Below, in pieces: positions 18,803-28,324 of a DNA stretch of 64,000 nucleotides. The position numbers were made by a program, and so were the translations under genes. The stretch is from assembly GCF_002954455.1 (NCBI RefSeq), contig NZ_MSCC01000001.1, positions 948,823 through 1,012,822 on the forward strand, written 5' to 3'. The stretch's first letter is position 1, and each line of letters starts with the position of its first letter. The notes under the pieces were generated by a model. The model worked only from the letters and a program-made list of their open reading frames with translations. It was not told the origin of the DNA and made no database searches. Origin of the DNA: Photobacterium aquimaris (GTDB taxonomy: Bacteria > Pseudomonadota > Gammaproteobacteria > Enterobacterales > Vibrionaceae).

Positions 18803-19864
18803 ATGACGTTAATTGAGCAGATAAAGCGCGGGCAGTTTCTTAAAGCAACTTGCGACTTTTCCCAACCTTTTGTTGCAGGAGAGTGGGTATTAGATTCAGG
18901 GCTACACTGCCAACTTTTATACCGTGGTGTGCTGCAAATCACTCCACGAGAATTAGCCTCTGATGCCAAAGATATTGTATTGTCTAGCGGCATTCATGGT
19001 GATGAAACTGCGCCAGTTGAACTTGTTCAGCAAATAGCATCAAGTGTGGTGTTAGGGCAGATTCAACCCGTTCACCGTTTACTATTGATTATTGCTCATC
19101 CTGAAGCGATTAATCATCAGCAACGCTTTATGGCCGAAAATATGAATCGGCTGTTTCAAGTAAGAAATTTTGAGAAAAACAATGAGTGTCGTATTGCGAA
19201 TGCATTACAGTTGGCCATTAACAGCTTTTATGGTACCTCTATTGCCATAAAACCAGAGCGGTGGCACCTTGACCTACATTGTGCAATTCGTCCATCACAA
19301 CACGATACCTTCGCTATTAGCCCCTATACTGATAAACAAACTCGCAGTAATAAATTATTCAGTTTCATCCATCACGCCAAATTGGATGCTGTTTTACTTT
19401 CAAATACACCGTCACCGACATTTGCATGGTATAGCGCAGAATATCACGGTGCACAGGCGTTGACTGTCGAACTTGGGCGTGTGGGCAAGTTAGGGCAGAA
19501 TGATTTTACTGTTTTGGTGCCGTTTCAACATGCAATACTGCAATTGATCACTGATGTTACTTTGCCGATTATTTGGACCAATGAAGTAGAGGTATATCAA
19601 GTCAGTCGAACGATAGTAAAGCGACATCCTGAGTTCTTATTTACCTTTGATGATGATGTTGCTAATTTTACTTTTTTTACTGAAGGTCATGAGTTTGCCG
19701 TCGATGGTGATAAAAAATATGTCGCAGATACACATGGAGAAGCCGTTGTTTTTCCTAATCGACATGTTGTCGTTGGTCAACGAGCAGCATTGATGGTTAA
19801 AAAAGCGAGTCTAATTTTTGATGAACAAGTCAGATTTTATGCTAAATCTAACCCATCATATTGA
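18803..19864 (+). CDS. astE: Succinylglutamate desuccinylase
   Basis: Last step of the arginine succinyltransferase pathway: N-succinylglutamate to glutamate and succinate. The 353-residue zinc hydrolase (M14-like AstE/AspA family) shows zinc ligands His65 and Glu68 in G-I-H-G-D-E-T-A-P, His159 in H-L-D-L-H-C-A and the catalytic Glu223 in T-V-E-L-G. An ideal AAGGAGG lies seven bases before the ATG. No other ast gene is adjacent, so it is separated from the usual operon. It lies between ihfA and btuC. Confidence 0.93.
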   Translation: MTLIEQIKRGQFLKATCDFSQPFVAGEWVLDSGLHCQLLYRGVLQITPRELASDAKDIVLSSGIHGDETAPVELVQQIASSVVLGQIQPVHRLLLIIAHPEAINHQQRFMAENMNRLFQVRNFEKNNECRIANALQLAINSFYGTSIAIKPERWHLDLHCAIRPSQHDTFAISPYTDKQTRSNKLFSFIHHAKLDAVLLSNTPSPTFAWYSAEYHGAQALTVELGRVGKLGQNDFTVLVPFQHAILQLITDVTLPIIWTNEVEVYQVSRTIVKRHPEFLFTFDDDVANFTFFTEGHEFAVDGDKKYVADTHGEAVVFPNRHVVVGQRAALMVKKASLIFDEQVRFYAKSNPSY

Positions 19865-19962
19865 TAATTATCTTTAAATAATGAAGTTTTAATGGTGTTT
19901 GTTTGTATTATAAAAATGGCACTGTATGGTGTCTGACCTTACTCTTTTGAGCGTAATAAGTC

Positions 19963-20958
19963 TTGATATTGTTAAATGAATTATTACATCAACAGCAACG
20001 GCGATGGCGTGCTTGGTTGATTGTTTCATCTGTATTGTTGTGCGCTATTTGTCTGTTTGCTATTGCTGTTGGTGAAGTATGGATTTTACCTTGGGCCCCC
20101 GTTGGTGAACTGCAGCAACAATTATTATTGCAATTGCGAATACCTCGAGTATTAGCTGCAATGATGGTCGGGGCGGCGTTAGCAAGCTCTGGTGCAGTGT
20201 TACAGGTTTTATTAGGGAACCCATTAGCTGAACCCGGTGTACTTGGTATTTCTGGTGGCGCAAGTCTAGCAGTTGTGTTGTTATTATTTGTTATCCCTAT
20301 CACTCCTACGCCATTGATGACGATGTTTGCTGCGATGGTCGGTGCGTTATTATTTACTCTGATTTTAGTTGGATTCTCTCGCCGTCAAAAAGTCTCTATG
20401 GCGCGATTATTATTAATTGGTGTGGCACTAGGGATCTTATCTGGCGCAGTGGTGACATGGGCATTTTATTTCAGTGATGACTTAAGTATGCGCCAGTTAA
20501 TGTATTGGTTGATGGGCAGTGTCGCTGGCGTGAATTGGCCGCAATTATCGTTATTATTCTTTATTGTGCCGGTATTAGTTGTGCTTTGTCTGCAAGGTAA
20601 ATCATTGGATGTAATGATGCTTGGGGATGTGGCTGCACGTCAATTAGGGGTGGATGTTCGACGTATTCGATGGTTATTGATTCTAATGATATCGTTGTTA
20701 GTCGGGTGCTCTGTTGCTCTTGCAGGCGTGATTGGATTTGTTGGTTTGGTTGTGCCGCATTTATTAAGGTTGCAACTGGGTACAGAAAATAAATATTTAC
20801 TGCCGCTCTCAGCTATTTGTGGTGCAATATTATTAGTATTAGCCGATACTTTATCACGAATATTATTAAGTGATGCTGATTTACCGATTGGGGTGGTGAC
20901 AACATCACTTGGCGCACCTGTGTTTATTTGGATGTTAATGCGTTCGCAGTTGGATTAA
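19963..20958 (+). CDS. btuC: Vitamin B12 ABC transporter, permease BtuC
   Basis: The 331-residue inner-membrane permease of the FecCD/BtuC type has about ten helices. [31 protein letters not shown] and the coupling-helix region [10 protein letters not shown] follow E. coli BtuC closely. The start appears to be TTG at 19963 (a second in-frame TTG at 19969), with no ATG early in the frame. btuD follows after three bases. The substrate-binding protein BtuF and BtuE are not in this cluster. No cobalamin riboswitch fits in the 98 bases upstream. Confidence 0.92.
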   Translation: MILLNELLHQQQRRWRAWLIVSSVLLCAICLFAIAVGEVWILPWAPVGELQQQLLLQLRIPRVLAAMMVGAALASSGAVLQVLLGNPLAEPGVLGISGGASLAVVLLLFVIPITPTPLMTMFAAMVGALLFTLILVGFSRRQKVSMARLLLIGVALGILSGAVVTWAFYFSDDLSMRQLMYWLMGSVAGVNWPQLSLLFFIVPVLVVLCLQGKSLDVMMLGDVAARQLGVDVRRIRWLLILMISLLVGCSVALAGVIGFVGLVVPHLLRLQLGTENKYLLPLSAICGAILLVLADTLSRILLSDADLPIGVVTTSLGAPVFIWMLMRSQLD

Positions 20959-20961
20959 AGC

Positions 20962-21765
20962 ATGATAACAACGTTTGAGAGCCATGATATTTCAACAGCA
21001 GAGTTAATCTTAAAAGCGCGGGATATTGCTTTTACATCGCGATTATTGCCAGTGTCACTCACTCTGTATGCAGGGCAGATCACTCATGTTATTGGCCCTA
21101 ATGGTAGCGGTAAAAGTACTATATTATCGATTTTATCAGGGCTATTTGATTATGAGGGTAGCATTCAATTACTCAATGATGATTTAACCGATTATGATCT
21201 ACCATCTCTAGCACATGTGCGAAGTTATTTATCGCAACAAGATAAACCCAATTTTTCTATTCCTGTTTTTCAATATTTGTCGTTGGCTGTGTCAGCTTTA
21301 CAGCATGTTGATAATCGACAATTACAAATTGCACTCGATGAGATTTGCTGTCGATTAAATATTCAAGATAAATTATCACGTAATATTCAACAACTTTCTG
21401 GTGGAGAATGGCAGCGAGTACGCCTTGCTGCTGCATGTTTACAGGTTTGGCCAAGTATTAATCCTCAAGCTAAATTGTTATTACTTGATGAACCGGCAGC
21501 GGCATTAGATATTGGTCAAGAAGCCACAATGTATCAATTGGTACGATATATTGCTCTGCAAGGTATTGCTGTGGTGATGGTTAATCATGATTTAAATCGA
21601 ACTTTACGTGAAGCTGATAGTGTTGTGCTACTCGATCATGGTCGTTGTGTCGGTTATGGGCGTGTTGAAGAAGTGATGAATGTAAAACAATTACAAGCGG
21701 TGTTTAAAACCAGTATTCATCTTATAGATCATAATGGTATGCCGTGCTTAGTATTTGTTGATTAA
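20962..21765 (+). CDS. btuD: Vitamin B12 ABC transporter, ATPase BtuD
   Basis: 267 residues with the full ABC set: Walker A G-P-N-G-S-G-K-S-T (45-53), signature L-S-G-G-E-W-Q (145-151), Walker B L-L-L-L-D-E-P (172-178) and H-loop His209. It energises B12 import with BtuC, whose stop codon is three bases upstream. The order ihfA-(astE)-btuC-btuD parallels the E. coli ihfA-btuC-btuE-btuD cluster, with astE in and btuE missing. Confidence 0.93.
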   Translation: MITTFESHDISTAELILKARDIAFTSRLLPVSLTLYAGQITHVIGPNGSGKSTILSILSGLFDYEGSIQLLNDDLTDYDLPSLAHVRSYLSQQDKPNFSIPVFQYLSLAVSALQHVDNRQLQIALDEICCRLNIQDKLSRNIQQLSGGEWQRVRLAAACLQVWPSINPQAKLLLLDEPAAALDIGQEATMYQLVRYIALQGIAVVMVNHDLNRTLREADSVVLLDHGRCVGYGRVEEVMNVKQLQAVFKTSIHLIDHNGMPCLVFVD

Positions 21766-21812
21766 ATTGCAGCATCGAGAAGTATTGATATATCGATACA
21801 AAATGTAGAGAT

Positions 21813-21842
21813 AAAAAAATACCTGCAAAAGAGCAGGTATTT
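21813..21842. terminator. Bidirectional terminator between btuD and the DsbA-like gene
   Basis: AAATACCTGC/GCAGGTATTT (21817-21826, 21833-21842) with a six-base loop. The T run is better on the minus strand (seven bases, 21813-21819), so it chiefly ends the 21859-22482 gene. Confidence 0.85.
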
Positions 21843-21858
21843 ATAATCAAATAGTTAA

Positions 21859-22482
21859 TTATTGTTTGTTTTTTAAGTAAACAATTGTATTTGCTAAATC
21901 TTGTAAGCTTTTATGTGCGCTGGTATTAACTAAGTATTTACCGTTAACCAAAAATGCAGGTACTGATTCTAGTGCTGCGTTACGCACGATATCTTCAGAT
22001 TGTTGGAACATTTTAAAAACTTCTTTTTGTTGAGCTTCTGTTAGCTCATAAGGGCTTTTTAAATTGTTATCGTGGAAGATTTTATCAATAGCAGTTTTAC
22101 GTTGTTCTACGCTCATATCTTTTGGCGAGTCTTGAACAAAGGCAAATAATTGCTCAACCAATGCATGGCTTGGTTTATTGTCTGTTTGTACCATTGCAGC
22201 ATAGAAAATGAACGCTGCTTTTTGTGCACTTTCATTAAAAATAACGTGGACTTGCTTAATATCGCTATTCGTTAGTTTTTTGATTTCAGGCAGAATGCTT
22301 TCCATCTTACGGCAGTGACCACAAGAAAGAGAAAAGATTTCCGTTACACCTTTCATTGCCGGCATTGGTGTCGGGATCACTGAATATTGGTCACCTTCTT
22401 GAGGTGTCTTTGAATCAGAACATCCAGATAGTGCAACGACAGTAAAGAGTAGAACAAAAAAAGCTTGATAAATACGTTTCAT
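21859..22482 (-). CDS. DsbA-family thioredoxin-fold lipoprotein
   Basis: 207 residues. A lipoprotein signal ends in V-A-L-S-G-C (Cys21). The thioredoxin fold has the redox motif C-G-H-C at 54-57 (DsbA uses C-P-H-C) and the cis-Pro segment E-S-V-P-A-F-L-V near 175. It should act in the periplasm as a membrane-tethered thiol oxidase or isomerase. The Pro to Gly change in the active site would alter its redox potential (family knowledge). Single gene with its own terminator. Confidence 0.85.
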   Translation of the reverse strand: MKRIYQAFFVLLFTVVALSGCSDSKTPQEGDQYSVIPTPMPAMKGVTEIFSLSCGHCRKMESILPEIKKLTNSDIKQVHVIFNESAQKAAFIFYAAMVQTDNKPSHALVEQLFAFVQDSPKDMSVEQRKTAIDKIFHDNNLKSPYELTEAQQKEVFKMFQQSEDIVRNAALESVPAFLVNGKYLVNTSAHKSLQDLANTIVYLKNKQ

Positions 22483-22717
22483 ATTTCTGTACTTTTAAAA
22501 AAATTATGAGTCTATTATGTCGATAAAAGACAGTAAATGCATCGACAAAATGATAAAAATGAATAAAAAAATGTGCCAATTAATCCATTTGTGGCTAAAT
22601 GTTAAACGTTTATTGTTGTTCTTCTATTATATATAAACACAGACTAAGATCTCCGTGTGTTACCTTTTAGAATAAGCTATTATTGGCGGCTTTTTTACCG
22701 CATATGAGTGTTAATCG

Positions 22718-24070
22718 ATGTACATTGGATTTGATTATGGAACCGCAAATTGTTCGGTTGCAGTGATGGAAGACAGTAAACCTAAACTTTTACCGTTAGA
22801 GAATAATAATCAATATATTCCGTCGACCTTATGTGCGCCAACACGTGAATCAGTGTCAGAATACTTATACCGTTTTATGGGGATTAAACCATCAAATTCA
22901 ATTGGTGAACAAGTTTTACGCCGTGCTATGGTATTGAATCGCGAAGAAGATATTGAAGTTGTTGCAGACGATTTGCAATTTGGCCAAGCTGCATTAGATC
23001 TTTATCTTAATGATCCTGAAGAAGTGTATTACGTTAAATCACCTAAATCTTTTTTAGGCGCAAATGGTTTACGTGATGGCCAAATTAGTTTTTTTGAAGA
23101 CCTTGTTTGCGCAATGATGGTCAATATAAAGCGCACCGCAGAACAAAGTTTACAACAAGATATTGTCAGTACTGTTATTGGACGCCCAGTTAACTTTCAA
23201 GGTATTGGTGGTGATAGTGCTAACCAACAAGCTGAGGGGATTTTATCGCAAGCTGCGAAACGCGCTGGATTTAAAAATGTGTGTTTTCAGTTTGAACCTG
23301 TAGCAGCAGGGCTTGAATATGAGTCAACATTGACAGCAGATAAAACCGTATTAGTGGTCGATATTGGCGGTGGTACGACTGACTGTTCGCTAATTAATAT
23401 GGGGCCTAGCTTTCGCCACCTTAGCGATCGAAGCGCAAGTCTATTAGCGCATAGTGGTCAACGTGTTGGTGGTAATGATCTTGATATTCATTTGGCATTT
23501 AAGCAATTAATGCCACAATTTGGTTTAGGTAGCAAAACTCTTCGTGGTATTGACATGCCGTTTAATCAGTTTTGGAATCCGATTGCGATTAATAACGTTG
23601 CTGCTCAAACTGAGTTTTATAGTGATGCAAATTTACGTGCATTAGAAAAACTTCGCCATGATGCTGCTGATCCACAATTATTGTCGCGACTTATTCATGT
23701 TTATCATGAAACACTTGGCTATCAAATTATTCGTCACGCAGAAGAAGCTAAAATTGCATTATCAAGTCACACTCATCACACTGTGAATATGGCATTAATG
23801 CAAGATTTGTTTGAAGTGGATATATCAGCACAGCAGTTAGCTGAAGCGATTGAAACACCAAAAGAAAAAATGCGTGATCTCGTTATTGAGGCGATGGCAC
23901 AAAGCCAGGTTAAGCCAGATGCTATATTCATGACCGGTGGTACTGCACGTTCACCTATTTTACGTCAATGTATTGAACAACAATTACCAAATATTCCGAT
24001 TGTGAGTGGTAGCTATTTTGGTTCTGTTACGGCAGGTTTAGCACGTTGGGGCGAGCGTTGTTTTGGCTAG
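22718..24070 (+). CDS. yegD: Hsp70-family chaperone YegD
   Basis: 450 residues, matching E. coli YegD end to end. It begins M-Y-I-G-F-D-Y-G-T-A-N-C-S (phosphate 1 loop) and has V-K-S-P-K-S-F-L-G-A, the phosphate 2 loop V-V-D-I-G-G-G-T-T-D-C-S near 216 and the adenosine loop T-G-G-T-A-R-S-P near 405. It is an actin-like ATPase with a very short C-terminus and no DnaK-type substrate domain. The function is poorly known. It is one of three Hsp70 relatives in this window. Confidence 0.93.
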   Translation: MYIGFDYGTANCSVAVMEDSKPKLLPLENNNQYIPSTLCAPTRESVSEYLYRFMGIKPSNSIGEQVLRRAMVLNREEDIEVVADDLQFGQAALDLYLNDPEEVYYVKSPKSFLGANGLRDGQISFFEDLVCAMMVNIKRTAEQSLQQDIVSTVIGRPVNFQGIGGDSANQQAEGILSQAAKRAGFKNVCFQFEPVAAGLEYESTLTADKTVLVVDIGGGTTDCSLINMGPSFRHLSDRSASLLAHSGQRVGGNDLDIHLAFKQLMPQFGLGSKTLRGIDMPFNQFWNPIAINNVAAQTEFYSDANLRALEKLRHDAADPQLLSRLIHVYHETLGYQIIRHAEEAKIALSSHTHHTVNMALMQDLFEVDISAQQLAEAIETPKEKMRDLVIEAMAQSQVKPDAIFMTGGTARSPILRQCIEQQLPNIPIVSGSYFGSVTAGLARWGERCFG

Positions 24071-24103
24071 CTGATCAATAATAGATAAATACGATGTCAC
24101 CGT

Positions 24104-24132
24104 AAAATGCCTGCATGTCTGCGGGCATTTTT
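24104..24132 (+). terminator. Terminator of yegD
   Basis: AAAATGCC/GGCATTTT (24104-24111, 24124-24131), extended by an inner TGC/GCG stem, followed by T. It may also serve the convergent HiPIP gene. Confidence 0.75.
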
Positions 24133-24145
24133 GTATTAAGATAAT

Positions 24146-24457
24146 TTACGCAGGTTGAGGGGCATAAGCTGAACACCAGCCGTTGATATTAACGCTTTTC
24201 CCCGGAAAAATGGCACAGGGCTGCCATACACTATTACTGCCATCACGACGAATTAACAGGCAGTTTTTACAATTTTGGCTTTGGATGGTTGATTTATTAA
24301 CATATTTAAGAGCTTTAGCCTGTGGGCTATTTTGCTTAAGCTGAGGCAGTTCAGCTGCAGTAACAGAGCGTATGAGTAATTTATTTCCCAGTGTTAAGCC
24401 AATAATGCCACCAGTAGTTAATTGTATAAAACGTCGTCGAGATGATTTCTTTATCAT
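24146..24457 (-). CDS. High-potential iron-sulfur protein (HiPIP), Tat-exported
   Basis: 103 residues. The twin-arginine signal S-R-R-R-F-I-Q (6-12) and a hydrophobic stretch to about residue 35 precede a small domain with four cysteines at 63, 66, 81 and 95 (C-x2-C-x14-C-x13-C). G-W-C and an aromatic environment follow, as in HiPIPs. These periplasmic proteins carry a [4Fe-4S]3+/2+ cluster and shuttle electrons. A longer frame from 24505 exists, but ATG 24457 follows AAGGAAAGG. HiPIPs are best known from purple bacteria. A Fur-like box lies about 165 bases upstream. Confidence 0.88.
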   Translation of the reverse strand: MIKKSSRRRFIQLTTGGIIGLTLGNKLLIRSVTAAELPQLKQNSPQAKALKYVNKSTIQSQNCKNCLLIRRDGSNSVWQPCAIFPGKSVNINGWCSAYAPQPA

Positions 24458-24622
24458 GATCCTTTCCTTATTCGTATATTGAATAATTATTTTATAACGA
24501 CTCATATAAGTAGAAATAAGCGTTCCATGATCCTTAGTTGCATTAGTTATTTTATATATTTAAATAATAGTATATGGAGATAAAACAAACCAGAACTGGG
24601 GTTACTTTTATAGGGTAGGTAA

Positions 24623-24637
24623 TGATAGTGGTTATCA
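24623..24637. promoter_or_regulatory. Fur-like box in the HiPIP/peptide-transporter spacer
   Basis: The 528-base spacer 24458-24985 between HiPIP (minus) and the POT transporter (plus) is AT-rich. Its clear feature is TGATAGTGGTTATCA, matching the Fur core TGATAATnATTATCA at 12 of 14 informative positions. It is about 165 bases from the HiPIP start and 350 from the transporter start. Function as an iron-responsive operator is inference. I found no RyhB-like core or other gene in the spacer. Confidence 0.45.
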
Positions 24638-24985
24638 TTATCTTTTGGTTTTATTTTTATATTACTGTTCAATAAATACTAATGATATAAAAGTTAACAT
24701 TTGAATGGTGTTTTAATGTGATAACTATCTGTTTATAAATAGATTAAAAAATTTATATTTACTGGTATTTAATATTTCATTTTCGGTGTCTTTATTTATT
24801 GTTTTATTTCAGTCTTAATGTAAGTAAATGCATAACTATAATTTTTAGCTGCTTTTTATTTTATATTCATTACTAATAAGACGGTATAGCATTATTATTC
24901 TTGTTATTTCACATTGGGGAGAAATAACATTAATTAATATACATGTTTGGATTAGTTTTATCGAAACCTTTCAAGGAAACACAAC

Positions 24986-26465
24986 ATGTCTGACGAGAAC
25001 GTATTTAAACAGCCAAAACCGTTCTATTTGATATTTTCAATTGAGTTCTGGGAACGGTTTGGTTTCTATGGCATGCAAGCAATTTTTAACTGTTTATATG
25101 GTTAAAATTCTAGGTATGTCAGAAACAGCATCTTTTACTTTATTTGGTGCATTCTCTGCATTAGTTTATGGCTCTGTAGCTATAGGTGGTTGGGTAGGGG
25201 ATAAAGTACTAGGAACAAAAAGAACCATCAAATTAGGCGCGATGGTGCTTGTTGTTGGTTATGCTTTATTAGGTTTATCAGCAACCAGTGGTTATGGTGG
25301 TTCAGATCTTATCTATATTGCAATGGGCTTTATTACCATGGGTAATGGTTTGTTTAAAGCGAACCCATCAAGCTTATTAGCAAAAGTATATGGCGAAAAT
25401 GATCCTCGTTTAGATGGTGCATTTACTATGTACTACATGGCAATTAACTTAGGTTCATTTTTCTCAATGCTACTATCACCATGGATTGCAGAGAAATTTG
25501 GCTACGATATTGCCTTTGGTGTAAGTGCTGCAGGTCTTGTTATTACACTTGTCAATTTCTATATTAGTGGTCGTATTGTTAAAGGTATTGGCTCTAAACC
25601 AGACATGAAACCATTAAATAAGTTATATTTTTTAGGTGTTTTGGTTGGTGCAATTTTATTTAGTTTTGTAAGTGCTATTTTATTACAACATCTATTTTAT
25701 GCACATGCTATTTTAGTCGTTGTTGGCTGTACAATTGTTGGACTGTATTTTAAAGAACTATTTTCAACGTCAGGTATTGAGCGGGCAAAAATGTTTGTTG
25801 CTTTTATCTTGATGCTGCAAGGCGTGGTATTTTTCGTGCTTTATTTCCAAATGCCAACCTCGCTTAATTTCTTTGCGATCCACAATATTTCACATGATTT
25901 ATTTGGTATAAGTGTTGCGCCTGAACAATTTCAAGCACTAAATCCATTATGGATTATGATTGCGAGCCCTGTGCTAGCAATGGTTTATAACAAATATGGC
26001 GATCGTTTTTCAATGCCGTTCAAGTTTGCATTGGGGATGGTGTTATGTAGCTTGTCATTCTTAGTGCTGGTACTTGGTGCGCATTTTGCTAATAGTGACG
26101 GTATTGTAGATTCAAATTGGTTGATTCTTTCTTATGGCTTCCAATCAATCGGTGAGTTATTTGTATCAGGTCTTGGTTTAGCGATGGTCGCTCAACTAGT
26201 GCCACAACGAATGATGGGTTTTGCTATGGGTATGTGGTTCTTAACATCAGCAACAGCAGCCGTTGTGGCAGGCTGGGTTGCAACATTAACAGCAGCCCCT
26301 GCTAATGTTATTGAGCCTCACCAGACACTAATGTTATATAGCCATGTATTTGGTATTATTGGTTATTCTACTGCTGGTATTGCTATTTTTACTATGCTTA
26401 TTGCACCAAAACTAACACGTGTTATGCGCGGTGAAGATACACCTGCAGAGGTAACAGCTGCATAA
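24986..26465 (+). pseudogene. POT-family di/tripeptide:proton symporter, one-base frameshift
   Basis: The true gene begins at ATG 24986 (AAGGAAAC upstream) with [13 protein letters not shown] and the POT motif [10 protein letters not shown]. After G-M-Q-A-I a run of five T at 25083-25087 shifts the frame and creates a stop. With four T the frame joins [13 protein letters not shown] and stays open to 26465, a 12-14-helix carrier of about 490 residues. As written, only 38 codons are translated from the real start. A downstream start near 25041 would lose the first helix and the proton-coupling E-x-x-E-R motif. It may be a sequencing error. Confidence 0.85.
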
Positions 26466-26498
26466 TCATAATTATTGATTAAAGCTATATTGCTAAAT

Positions 26499-26539
26499 AA
26501 AACGGATGCCAACGATCAATGTTGTTGGCATCCGTTTTT
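26499..26539 (+). terminator. Terminator of the peptide transporter
   Basis: 15-bp perfect stem AAAACGGATGCCAAC/GTTGGCATCCGTTTT (26499-26513, 26524-26538) and a T run. Confidence 0.93.
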
Positions 26540-26561
26540 GTATCTGAATAATATGATGCAG

Positions 26562-26719
26562 AGCAGGAAGAGCAGGAAGAGCAGGAAGAGCAGGAAGAGC
26601 AGGAAGAGCAGGAAGAGCAGGAAGAGCAGGAAGAGCAGGAAGAGCAGGAAGAGCAGGAAGAGCAGGAAGAGCAGGAAGAGCAGGAAGAGCAGGAAGAGCA
26701 GGAAGAGCAGGAAGAGCAG
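26562..26719. repeat. 9-bp minisatellite (AGCAGGAAG), 17.6 copies
   Basis: AGCAGGAAG is repeated head-to-tail without a single mismatch for 17 full units plus five bases. It is flanked by two terminators, so it lies in untranscribed or terminally transcribed spacer between the peptide transporter and AGCS genes. Because the unit is a multiple of three, both strands are open (Arg-Lys-Ser on plus, Cys-Ser-Ser on minus), but neither looks like a gene. The perfect identity implies recent expansion. Confidence 0.97.
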
Positions 26720-26773
26720 TTGTTATCGCTGTTACGGTGGTAATAGAGGCTTATTTCGCAAATGATATTATAC

Positions 26774-26826
26774 AAAAAAGCCTCAGTATCACTTCAAAAA
26801 GTTAAAGTGAATACTGAGGCTTTTTT
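26774..26826. terminator. Long bidirectional terminator before the AGCS gene end
   Basis: AAAAAAGCCTCAGTAT/ATACTGAGGCTTTTTT (26774-26789, 26811-26826), with an inner TCACTT/AAGTGA stem. T runs exist on both strands. It ends the 26839-28239 symporter gene on the minus strand. Confidence 0.92.
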
Positions 26827-26838
26827 ATTGGTTGCTAA

Positions 26839-28239
26839 CTACTGAGCTGAAATCGAGTTCTTATCTTGGTGTTGTAATTTTAAACATGCAAAGTATTGCT
26901 GAGTTTCAGCAATCACAACATGGCGTAGCATCACCAGACCGATAAGGTTTGGAATTGCCATTAAGCCATTAACAATGTCTGCAATTACCCAAATCATGTC
27001 TAGTTGCATGAATGCGCCACTAGCGATAAGAACGAGAAAGACGATCTTATAAGGCATGATTGCTTTAACACCAAATAAGTAAGTAATACAACGCTCGCCG
27101 TAGTAGTTCCAACCCAAAATAGTAGTAAAGGCAAAAAACATTAAGCCAACAGAAACCATTAATGGGCCGTAATAATCAGAATGTAAACCAGTAGCAAAGG
27201 CATGGGTTGTCATAGTTGCACCAGCAAAATCACCGGTCCATGCACCTGTAACAACAAGTGTTAAGCCTGTCATAGTACAAATAATGATGGTATCAAAGAA
27301 TGTACCTGTCATTGAAACTAAGCCTTGGCGAACACATGAATTAGTTTGTGCAGCAGCAGCTGCAATAGGCGCACTACCTAAGCCTGATTCATTTGAGAAT
27401 ACACCACGAGCAATACCGGACTGAATAGCTAACATCATGCCAGCACCAACAAAACCACCAGTGGCAGCATGACCAGTAAAGGCTGATTGAATTACGGTTT
27501 CAATAGCAGCTGGTAATGCGTGAAAGTTGGTACCTAAAACAATCAAGCAAGCCATAATATAAAAGCCAGCCATTAGCGGTACTACAGTACTTGCTACTTT
27601 AGAAATTGATTGAATTCCACCTAATGTTACTGTCGCAACTAAGAGAGTAAGAATAACAACGGTAATTTCTTTTGGTGCACTAAATGAAATATGCGCTGCT
27701 TCAACAATGGCATTTGCTTGTGGAAAAGTACCAATACCAAAACAAGCAACACCAACAGCAAAAAGAGCAAATAATTTAGCCAGCCACTTACTACCAACGC
27801 CTTTTTCTAGGTAGTACATAGGACCACCAAGAATTTGACCATTAGCATCAACTTCTCTGTACTTTACGGCTAATAAACATTCAGCATATTTGGTTGCCAT
27901 ACCAAATAAAGCTGCCAGCCACATCCAAAAAAGAGCACCAGGGCCGCCGAGTTTAATCGCAGTTGCAACACCAACAATATTACCTGTACCAATTGTTGCA
28001 GATAACGCAGTACACAATGCAGCAAAGCTTGATACATCACCTTCACCAGTGCTATCTGGATCCTTTTTACCACCAAAAACATATTGTAATGCTAGTGGTA
28101 GGTAACGGATCTGAATAAAGCCAAGTCGAATTGTTAGATATAGACCAGTACCGACTAATAGAATTAATAGCGGTGGTCCCCAAACAAAGCTGTCTAATGT
28201 GCGTAGAAAATTAAAAATTGTGTCATGTAGTGGATTCAT
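26839..28239 (-). CDS. AGCS-family glycine/alanine:cation symporter
   Basis: 466 residues with about ten membrane helices. AGCS signatures: A-A-L-C-T-A-L-S-A-T-I-G-T-G-N-I-V-G-V (substrate/cation site region), G-G-P-G-A-L-F-W-M-W, G-G-P-M-Y-Y-L-E-K-G and F-S-N-E-S-G-L-G-S-A-P. It imports glycine or alanine with Na+ or H+. ATG 28239 follows a near-perfect AAGGAGG; an upstream in-frame start at 28260 is not needed. A tandem glycine riboswitch lies in its leader, so glycine is the likely substrate. Confidence 0.93.
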   Translation of the reverse strand: MNPLHDTIFNFLRTLDSFVWGPPLLILLVGTGLYLTIRLGFIQIRYLPLALQYVFGGKKDPDSTGEGDVSSFAALCTALSATIGTGNIVGVATAIKLGGPGALFWMWLAALFGMATKYAECLLAVKYREVDANGQILGGPMYYLEKGVGSKWLAKLFALFAVGVACFGIGTFPQANAIVEAAHISFSAPKEITVVILTLLVATVTLGGIQSISKVASTVVPLMAGFYIMACLIVLGTNFHALPAAIETVIQSAFTGHAATGGFVGAGMMLAIQSGIARGVFSNESGLGSAPIAAAAAQTNSCVRQGLVSMTGTFFDTIIICTMTGLTLVVTGAWTGDFAGATMTTHAFATGLHSDYYGPLMVSVGLMFFAFTTILGWNYYGERCITYLFGVKAIMPYKIVFLVLIASGAFMQLDMIWVIADIVNGLMAIPNLIGLVMLRHVVIAETQQYFACLKLQHQDKNSISAQ

Positions 28240-28324
28240 TATTCCTCCTTCAACGTACAAAGGAAGAGATATAGAACAACAGGTAAGTGTTAGTTACAGA
28301 ATGGCTTCTTGTTGCTGCTCTTAT

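Noticed and set aside
19865..19962. Cobalamin riboswitch before btuC
   Set aside because: The 98-base gap is too short and lacks the B12-box.
24458..24985. RyhB-like small RNA beside the Fur-like box
   Set aside because: The conserved RyhB core was not found on either strand and no terminator follows the box.
26562..26719. CRISPR array
   Set aside because: The unit is 9 bp with no spacers; no cas gene is present. It is a minisatellite.
26475..26775. 96-codon open frames on both strands across the minisatellite
   Set aside because: They consist almost wholly of the 9-bp repeat (Arg-Lys-Ser or Cys-Ser-Ser), overlap two terminators and have no ribosome site; the repeat explains them.
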